Made by a program: the position numbers and the translations under genes
Source of the DNA: Cyanophora paradoxa
Lineage: Eukaryota > Glaucocystophyceae > Cyanophorales > Cyanophoraceae
DNA length: 64,000 bases
Direction: 5' to 3'
Assembly (NCBI GenBank): GCA_004431415.1
Contig: QPMI01000709.1
Span: 1 to 64,000 of the forward strand
Notes under the pieces: model-generated
Told to the model about the DNA's origin: nothing
What the model saw: the letters and a program-made list of their open reading frames with translations, nothing else
The model's database searches: none
Shown here: positions 56,901-64,000 of the stretch, in pieces
Layout of the letters: the number at the start of each line of letters is the position of its first letter
How positions within the stretch are numbered: the stretch's first letter is position 1

Positions 56901-59900
56901 CGCCCTCGCCTGCTCCCACGAGCACCGCTACCTCCTCCGCCGCTACGAAGCCGCCGCCGCCGCCATCGCCGCCGCCAACGCCCCGCCGCCCCCAGTCGAG
57001 GAGCAGGCCCCGCCAGGCACCGCCCCGCCCGGCGGGCGGGCCGCCAAGGGCGCGGCCAAGGGCGGGGCCGACAAGGCGGCGGAGAAGGCGAAGGTGGACG
57101 GCCTGCCGCCGGTGCCGCTGCCGGTGACGGGCCCCGACGGGGAGCTGCCGGACTACCTGGCGCTGGTGAAGGGGATGGGGTGGGCGGTGGACGCGCAGGC
57201 CCCCGAGCTCGTGCGGGCGCATGAGGTCTGCGAGAAGGCCCTCGCCGCCAAGGGCCTCCTCGGGCGCCACCGCCGGCCCCTCCTCGCCGCCCTCGCCCGC
57301 GTCCAGCGCCTCATGGGCAAGCCGGCGGTGCTGGGCGGGGCCCCCGGGGCGCCGGCCGAGGCGCAGCTCGTCTCCCTCCTGCAGCTGCTGGAGCTCCCCT
57401 CGGAGGCGGCGCAGGCCAAGAAGGACTACCTCACCAAGGCCCTCGACCTCGTCAAGCAGGCCGGGGCGGCGGCCGCCCCGGCGGCCGCCCCGGCGGGGGC
57501 TGCCGCAGCGGCAGGGGCCGCCGCCGCCGCGCCGCTGCCGCCGGAGCTGGTGGCGCGGACGGCGGCGGAGGCGCTGGCGGTGGGCGAGGTGGGGACGTGC
57601 ACGGAGCTGGCGCAGCGCGTGCTGGCGGCCTCGCCGCCGGCCGAGCCGCGCTGGCTCTCCCTCGCCGAGTGCCTGCTGGGCCAGGCGACCGTGCGGGCCC
57701 TCGCCGCCGCCAAGATGGGCCCCGCCGACGAGGAGCTCGTCCGCGCCCGCGCCCTCGAGCAGCAGGCCCGGGCCGCCGAGCACGCCGCCCGCGCCGCCTC
57801 CGCCGCCCTCGCCGACACGGCCGCCCAGCACGCCTGGAACGCCATCCTCCCCGTCGCCTCGAGCCCGACCGCCCTCCCGCGGCTGCGGCGGCCCCTCGCG
57901 GCGTTGCTCGCGGCGTACGCGAAGGCGGAGGCGGAGGCGGGGGCGTCGAAGGGCGGGGGCCGCCTGCGGGGCGAGCTCTACCGCGTGCTCTTCGACTGCT
58001 ACAGCGGGGACGGCCTCTGGGACGAGGGCCTCCGCGCCGTCGAGGCCGCCTTCGCCCTCCTCCCCAAGGGCCAGCACCGCATGCTCTGGGAGGCCAAGAT
58101 CAAGGTCCGCCCGCCCGCCCGCCCGCGCCCGGGGGCGCCCCTGACGACGCCCGGGGCGGCCCGCAGTTCGCGGCGAAGATGAAGAAGCCGCTGGCGGGTG
58201 ACCTCGTGAAGGCCAAGGAGTACGAGCCGGCCCTCCAGGCCAAGGCGCGCCCTCCCCCCGCCCCCCGATGCCCTCCCGGCGCCTGGCGCCGGCGGTGACG
58301 CGGGGCGGCCGCAGATCTGGCTGACGTACGCGCGGTGGAGCGCGGAGCGGGCGGACCAGATGGAGGGGTACCAGCGGGCGATCGGGGTGCTGGCGAACGG
58401 GGAGCCGGCGGAGCGGGCGGCGGTGCACGTGGAGTACGGGCAGTGGCTCCACCGCGGCGGCTACCCCGTCGCCGACGCCAAGGACCAGATCCTCGTGCGC
58501 CCCCCTCTGCCCCCGCCCCGGGGGGCGGGCGGGTTGTGACGGGCGGGGCCGGCAGCTGGCGTGCGACGCGGTGGGGGCCCTCGAGGCGGAGAACGACGAG
58601 GAGGAGGACGGGCCGGACGAGGCCAAGTCGCACGTCTCCCGCGGCTCCCGCGTCTCCCGCCACTCCCTCGCCGCCTCCCGCCACAGCCTCGCCGCCTCGC
58701 GCGCCGGGAGCCACAAGAGCCGCTCCCCGACGCACAAGGCCCGCTCGCTCGCCGGCTCCCGCTCCAAGCGCGGCTCCTTCGCCGCCAAGTCGACGGCGGG
58801 GCGGGCGCTGCTGCCGCCGCCCAAGTTCGGGGCGGCGCACGCGGCGGCGCAGGTCGTCTCGTACGCCGCGCTCGCGCGCATGGCGGAGACGGCGCGGGAG
58901 CGCCTCGAGGCGGCCCTCGTCGCCGCCCACTACGTGCGGCGCGCCTGGGAGGTCGGCGTCGCCGCCGCCTCGGGGCCCGAGCCCCTCGCCTTCGCCCTCC
59001 CTCCAGCACCGCCCCACGCCCTCCCGGGCACCGGCGCCTCCCCGCCCGGCACCGCCGCCGGCCCCGCGCCGCCCCCCGCCGGCGCCGCGGCGGCGGCCGG
59101 GCCCATCGAGCTGCCGCAGGAGCTGGGCGCCTGGGCCGAGTGGACTGCCCCGGACGTCCTCAAGGAGCGCTTCGCGGCGGACCGGGCGGGGACTGCATCA
59201 ACGAGCGGACGGTGCCGCGGCCGGCGGCGCTGCTGGAGGCGCTCGAGGCGACGGCCGACCTGCTCGCCGCGGCCGGCTACCACGCCCACGCCCTCCCCGT
59301 CCTCGCCCTCGCCGAGCTCACCGCCGAGCTGGCCGCCAAGGCGAGCCCCGCCGCCCTCGCCCTCGCCCGCCTCCGCTCCGCCCGCGCCCTCGACGCCCTC
59401 AACCTCCCGGGCCGGCCGCCGCGCGCCTCGCCGCCGCCCTGCCCCTCGTCCCGCCCCCGAGGAGCTCCGCAAGCGCCTCGCCGAGGAGGCCAAGCAGCGC
59501 GCCTCCATCGCCGCCGCCGCCGGCAGGGGCGGCCCCGACGCTGCCGCCAGCGGCGCGCGGCCGCCGCCGCTCTCGCACCGGGCGCTCTGGGCGAAGCTCG
59601 CGCCGCTGCTGATCGACGAGGGGGAGCTCGGCCTCGCCAAGGACCTCCTCGCGGAGGCGGCCGCCGAGGCGCACTCGCACGGGGACGCGGAGACGGGGAA
59701 GCGGGTGATGGTGCAGCTGGCGCGGCTGGCGGCCCTCGAGGGGGACCGCGAGCGCGCCATCGGGCTAATACGGGAGGCCCAGCTCCACGGCGGCGACGTC
59801 CGCCCCCTTCCCTCCCTCCCCGCGGCGCCGCCGCCCTCCTGACGCGGGCGCAGGCGGCCTTCTGGGCGGAGACCTGCTCCCTGCTCGTCTCGCACCTGAC

Positions 59901-62900
59901 GACGGGGCCGGTCTCGGGGCGCGACTACGCGGCGGCGGCGGCGGTCGCGGCGCAGCTCGAGGGCTCCCTCGAGGCGCTCGCCCGCGAGACGCCGGCGGCG
60001 GCGCTCGACGCGGGGGCCGCCCTCGCCGCCGCCCGCGTCGAGCGCGCCCGCGTGCTCCTCTCCCAGGCCGACGCCGCCGCCGCGCCGCCGGCCGCCGCGG
60101 CGGGGGCGGGGCGGAGACGCCCCAGCGGAGCGAGGAGGAGGGGGACGCGCTGGCGGAGAACGCGGCGTCGCTGGCGGCGCAGGCGGCGGCCGGCCTGCAG
60201 GCCCTCGGCGCCGACCTCGCCGCCGCCGAGGCCCTCCGCGTGCAGGCCCGCGCCGCGGCGTGGGCCCCGGCGCCCCGCCCCCGCCCTCGGCCGGCCTCGT
60301 CGAGCTCGAGGCCCGCCTCGGGCGCCTCGAGCGCGCCGCGGCGACCCTGCGGCGCGCCGAGGAGGCGGCCGCCGGCGTCCTGCGCGAGGCGGCCCCGCAG
60401 CTCGCGGGGGGCGGCCTGTGCCTGCCCGCGGCGCGCACGCTGGCGCGGGTGAAGCGGGAGCAGGCGCGGCTGGAGCTGGAGGCGGCGGCGTTGGAGCGGC
60501 ACCCGGCGGCGCGGGCGGCGCGGGCGGCGCCGGCGCCCGAGTTCCCGCGGGTGGCGGGGCGCGAGGAGGCCCTCGAGGCCGCCGTCGAGTCCTTCCTCAG
60601 GGCCGGCGTCCCCGCCCCGAGCCCGCCCGCATGGGCCGCGAGGAGCGCGCCGTCGCCCTCCTCTCCTCCGCCCTCGCCCTCGCCCCCGTGCCCCGCCTCC
60701 GCGCCGAGGCCCTCCTCGACATGGGGCGCGCCCTCGCCCGCCTCGCCGCCGCCGCCGACCCCTCCGAGCCCCACTGGGCCCCGCCCTCCTCCCCGCCCCC
60801 CCGCCCCTTCGGCACCGCCGCCGCCGAGGCCGCCCGCGCCGCCGCCGCCGCCGAGGCGGCCGCGGAGGCCCTCGGGGCGACGCAGCAGTCGGCCGTCCCC
60901 TCCCTCTCTACCCCGCGCGGGAGCATCGTCTCCGGCGCCCTCAAGGCGCCCCGCCCTTCCCCGGCGCCTCCCGGCCCCCGGCCCTCCGCCCCGCCCTCCC
61001 TCTCCAACACTCAGACCATTCCCGCGTCGCTGCTGCTCGCCGGGTCGCCCCCGGGGACGGCGGACGCGGCGGCGGCGGAGGCGGCGCGGGCGGCGGAGGA
61101 GGCGGCGCGGGAGGCGGCGCGGGAGGCGGCGCGCAAGGCGGAGGAGTACCGCGGGCAGGCGCTGGAGTGCCTGGAGGAGGCGATGGCGCTGGCGCGGGAG
61201 GAGGGCCTCGACGCCCTCCTCGCCGCCGCCGCCCTCGAGGCGGCCGGCACGCGCGGCTACGCCGACCTCCCCGCCGCCCTCCGCCTGCTCGCCCTCGCGC
61301 AGCAGGCGGCGGCCCGGGCCGAGGCGCTGCAGCTCTGCGAGGCCCTCGCCGCCCCCCGCGACCGCGAGCGCCTCGCCGCCGCCCTCCGCGCCCACCTCGC
61401 TGCCACCCACGCCCGCCCCGCCGCCACCGAGCGCCACCGCGCCCTCGCCGCCTTCCTCGACGCCCGCTCCCCGGTGCGTTTCCGCCCCTTCCCCGTCTTT
61501 GCCTCCGGGCCCCGTCCCGCTCACCTCGCCCCGCAGGCGTACCGGCGGCTCTCCCTGGTCCCGACCCTCGACGACCTCCTCGCCGTCCTCCCTCCCGTGC
61601 GCCACCCCCCCGCGCCCCGCCCCGCGCGCCCCGCCGACCTGCGCGGGGCCCCGCAGGAGTTCCGCGTCGTTGCGTTGCAGCACTCGGCGGACGGCCAGCA
61701 CGTCTACTGCGCCTACCTCCCGCCCCTCCCGCTCCCCGGCGCCCCGCCCCGTCCGCCCCGCCCCCGGCCGCGGCCGCCGGCGGCGCCGCGGGGAAGGATC
61801 CCGTGCGGGAGGCGGCGGCGGCGGCGCTGGCGGCGGGCGAGGCGGGCGCGGCGCTGCTGGTGCGCGTGCCGGCGGCCGGCCTGGCGGAGGCGCTGCGGCT
61901 CGCGGCGGAGTTCCACGCCGCGGCGCGCCGCGTCGCCCTCCGCCGGCAGCGCGGCGAGCCGCCGCAGCTCCTCCACGCGCCCCCGCGCTCCCCTCGCGCC
62001 CGCCCTCCTCCCGCGCCAGCCGCTCCCGCCGCCCCAGCGCCTCCCGCGACGGGCGCCGCCCCTCGGTCTCGCCGGAGCGCCGCCCGTCCGTCTCGGGGGC
62101 GAGGGCGCCCCGCCCCGCTCCCGCCGCGGCTCGGCCTCCTCCTCCCCGACGCCCGCTCCCGCATCCCTCGCTGCTGCCGCCGGGGCTCGAGGGGGAGGCG
62201 GCGGGGGCGGGCGCCCCGCCGCCCCTCACCGACGAGGAGGCCGCCGAGGCGCTCTTCCGGCGCGCCGTGGCGGCCGCCGAGGCGGCCCTCCAGCCCTTCC
62301 TCTCCCGCGTCTCCCGTGCCCTCGCCGCCGGCGGCCCGGGCCTCCGCCTCGTCGCCACGCCCGACGCCCGCCTCGCGGCGCTGCCCCTCGAGGCCCTCGG
62401 CCCCTCCGCCTCGTGCGCGCCGTCTCCCGCGACCTCGCCCCGGGCGCCCTCCTCCAGCGCCTCGCCGCCGCCGCCCCCGCCCCGGGCCGCCCCGCCTTCC
62501 GCCGCCAGGCCGTCGCCTACGTCGTGGACCCGCGGCAGGAGGACAGCATGCCGCCGGCGCGGGACCCGCCGCTGCGCACGGCGCCGCTGCTCGCGCGGGC
62601 CTTCTCGCACGAGCTCCCCGCCAAGTTCCCCTTCGCGAAGGAGTGGCAGGGCCTGGTGGGGCAGAGCGAGCAGGCCCCCGCAGCGGGCGACGTGCAGCGG
62701 CTCATGGCCGGCGCCGGCGGCCTCTTCCTCTTCGCAGGCCTCGGCGCCTTCGCCGCCTACTACGGGGCGCGCCACGCGGCGGGGCTCGACCTCTCGCGCG
62801 CCGCGGCGCTGCTGCTGGCGGACCGCGCGGAGAACGAGGGCCAGCGGCGCGCGCAGGCGCTCCTCGACCAGCGCCGCTCCGACGTCGAGCGCGCCGCCGA

Positions 62901-63418
62901 CGCCCCGCGCCCCACCGCGGCCCTCCTCTCGGCCCGGGGCGCCCCCGCCGTCCTCCTCAACTCCTTCGCCACCGTCCCGGACGCGAACCAGGCCCTCCTC
63001 GAGGGCCTCTTCGCGCACCTTGCCGCCGGCTACCCCCTCGCCGACGCCGCCCGGGCCGCCCTCCTGAGCCCCGCCTCGCCGCCCACGCCCTACGCCCAAC
63101 TTGTCGCCAACGCCCTCGCGGCGGCCGCCGCCGCGAAGAAGGCGGCGCAGGAGAAGGAGAAGGCCGCGCAGGCCCCGCCGCCGGCGCCAAGGGCGCCAAG
63201 CTCCCCGCCGCCGCCCCGCCGCCGGCGCCAAGGGCGGCCCCGCCGGCGCGGCCGCCGCGCGCCGGCCGAGCGCCGACGTGGGGGCCGCGGCCGCCGCGGC
63301 GCCGCCCCCGGAGCCGCCGAAGCCGCCGGCGGAGGAGGAGCCGGAGCCGGCCCCGCTGGGCCGCTCCTCCGCCTACTGCGCCGTCGTGTACGGCCTGCCC
63401 CACGTGCAGATGGACTAG
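53999..63418 (+). CDS. CFAP46: Cilia- and flagella-associated protein 46
   Basis: ATG 53999 to TAG 63418, a very long GC-rich gene with many short introns. The N-terminus reads MALDRKARHLIELGGEEGDAKKLREAFSIIQQEQLG and ELLVLCAEAGLK, then VNDVSLAREVLLQYFLLDPP, FYVRALYSQG, VTKALASVMDGINFAKKDPK, and the diagnostic RYAFLVYNGSVVYWRVARPLMRPGFRVHLIPSMEAVAKALEEVNDANNEWRIRFQ. This last block corresponds to the conserved 'YYFLVYNaSVlYW...RPflkPGyrhhLIPSl' block of CFAP46. The rest is alpha-helical with TPR-like pairs (LLQANLRGQVSRALERAAEQLEAAASLENGF; AHVFNYHAHLVRRQHYAPLAPLFDPLL; LYRVLFDCYSGDGLWDEGLRAVEAAFALLP; IWLTYARWSAERADQMEGYQRAIGVL) and Ala/Lys-rich linkers. It ends YCAVVYGLPHVQMD. CFAP46 belongs to the C1d projection of the axonemal central pair and is needed for flagellar beating. 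GC-AG introns at 56455-56505 and 58245-58314. Confidence 0.85.
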
Positions 63419-63520
63419 GGCCCCGCAGCCGCCCAGCTAGCTAGCCAGCGTCCCGCTTAGTTCGTTTCTTAGCATTAGACGAAAAGAATCAGCCGCTTGT
63501 TGCGCCGATCCGCGCGGGCG

Positions 63521-64000
63521 CTACATGCCGGCGAGGACGAGCCAGGCGGCGTCTGGGTTGGCGTCGGCGATGTGCCGCACCGCGTGCCGCAGCGCCGGCT
63601 GCAGCGCCGCGCTCCGTATGCTCCCGATCTCCGCCAGCAGCGCCTGCGGGGGAGGGGGTTACGCCGGTTCGGGCGGGGCAGGGGCTAAGGCCGCGCGCGG
63701 CGGGGCGCGCCATGTTGGACTTGATGAGGGCGGGCTGCACGCGGGCGACCGTCGCGCAGAGGCAGAGGGCCGCCTCGAGCACGCGCTCGCACTGCTGGTC
63801 CGTCCACCGCTCCTCGCGACCGGCGGCGGCGGCGCCGGGGGGCCCCTTGGGGCGGTCGAGGCGGAGGTCGAGGGAGGCGGGGGCGGCGGGGTGGGCGGCG
63901 AGGGCGCGGGCGATGAGGGGCACGAGGGCGGGGAGCAGCTGCCGCCGCATGCGGTCGGCGAGGAAGTCGCCGCAGCAGACCGCCATCCCCTCCAGCGTCT
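63521..64000 (-). CDS. TTI1-like HEAT-repeat protein, C-terminal end
   Basis: Partial; it continues past the right edge. The coding strand reads MAVCCGDFLADRMRRQLLPALVPLIARAL, then RWTDQQCERVLEAALCLCATVARVQPALIKSNM. After an intron (about 63643-63708) the last exon is ALLAEIGSIRSAALQPALRHAVRHIADANPDAAWLVLAGM, ending at TAG 63521. The order 'DFL..R....llP.L...l', 'v..A.l......QP..', 'LQ.A..h....i...dPD..W..L' resembles the C-terminus of TTI1, the TELO2-interacting protein of the TTT complex that matures PIKK kinases such as TOR and ATM. HEAT proteins look alike, so the assignment is tentative. Convergent with CFAP46 about 100 bases away. Confidence 0.5.

Noticed and set aside
58561-63444. Single 1627-codon frame as one uninterrupted gene
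   Set aside because: Parts of it agree with CFAP46 exons, but helical, protein-like segments switch frame several times, so it is a mix of exons, introns and out-of-frame sequence.

Overview
The window looks like nuclear DNA of a flagellate alga with a primary-type plastid, with an endogenous-virus or mobile-element block of about 12.7 kb at its left end. The host part (about 13.3-64 kb) is extremely GC-rich. Its eukaryotic genes are cut by many short introns, and several of these begin with GC rather than GT. A gene for the flagellar central-pair protein CFAP46 argues for a flagellate. Cytochrome c6, two PsbP-like genes and another lumenal precursor show an oxygenic plastid. The lumenal precursors lack an ER signal peptide and carry a phenylalanine within the first few residues (MNAAAF, MSF, MFSF, MDRTCF), the style described for glaucophyte and red-algal transit peptides. 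Red algae lack flagella, so a glaucophyte-like alga (Cyanophora type) is my best guess. This is an inference; a green alga remains possible.

Layout of the left end. Bases 1-4200 are AT-rich, intron-free and virus-like: the start of a double-jelly-roll-type major capsid protein running off the left edge, two divergent genes with a shared minor-capsid-like N-terminal motif, an unknown gene, two long hairpins, a six-copy tandem array and a 293-bp element bounded by perfect 28-bp inverted repeats. Bases 4489-12680 have intermediate GC and carry a herpes UL9-type (origin-binding) SF2 helicase, a YqaJ/lambda-exonuclease-type nuclease, hairpin-bearing 121-bp repeats between them, and two unknown genes. 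One unknown gene is split by a 3.3-kb element with 353-bp long terminal repeats, TG...CA ends and a 6-bp target duplication. The other carries an apparent frameshift.

Layout of the host part, in order: RNA polymerase III largest subunit (-), with a 1.3-kb minisatellite intron; alpha-kinase with a C-terminal PH-like domain (+); PsbP-like lumen protein (-); small ACP-like protein (+); degenerate duplicated gene fragments with TATA boxes; F-box/beta-helix protein (+); two-pass membrane protein (-); second PsbP-like gene sharing its presequence exon with the first (+); beta-helix protein (-); C2-domain protein (+); eIF3 subunit L (-); cytochrome c6 (+); long Ala-rich coiled-coil protein (-); unknown protein (+); NOP53 (+); F-box/LRR protein (-); thylakoid-lumen protein (+); condensin CAP-G (-); CFAP46 (+); and the C-terminus of a TTI1-like HEAT protein (-).

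The host genes are unrelated housekeeping, photosynthesis and flagellar functions packed closely, often as divergent pairs. Exon limits quoted are read by eye from conserved protein context and GT/GC...AG borders. Gene spans include introns.
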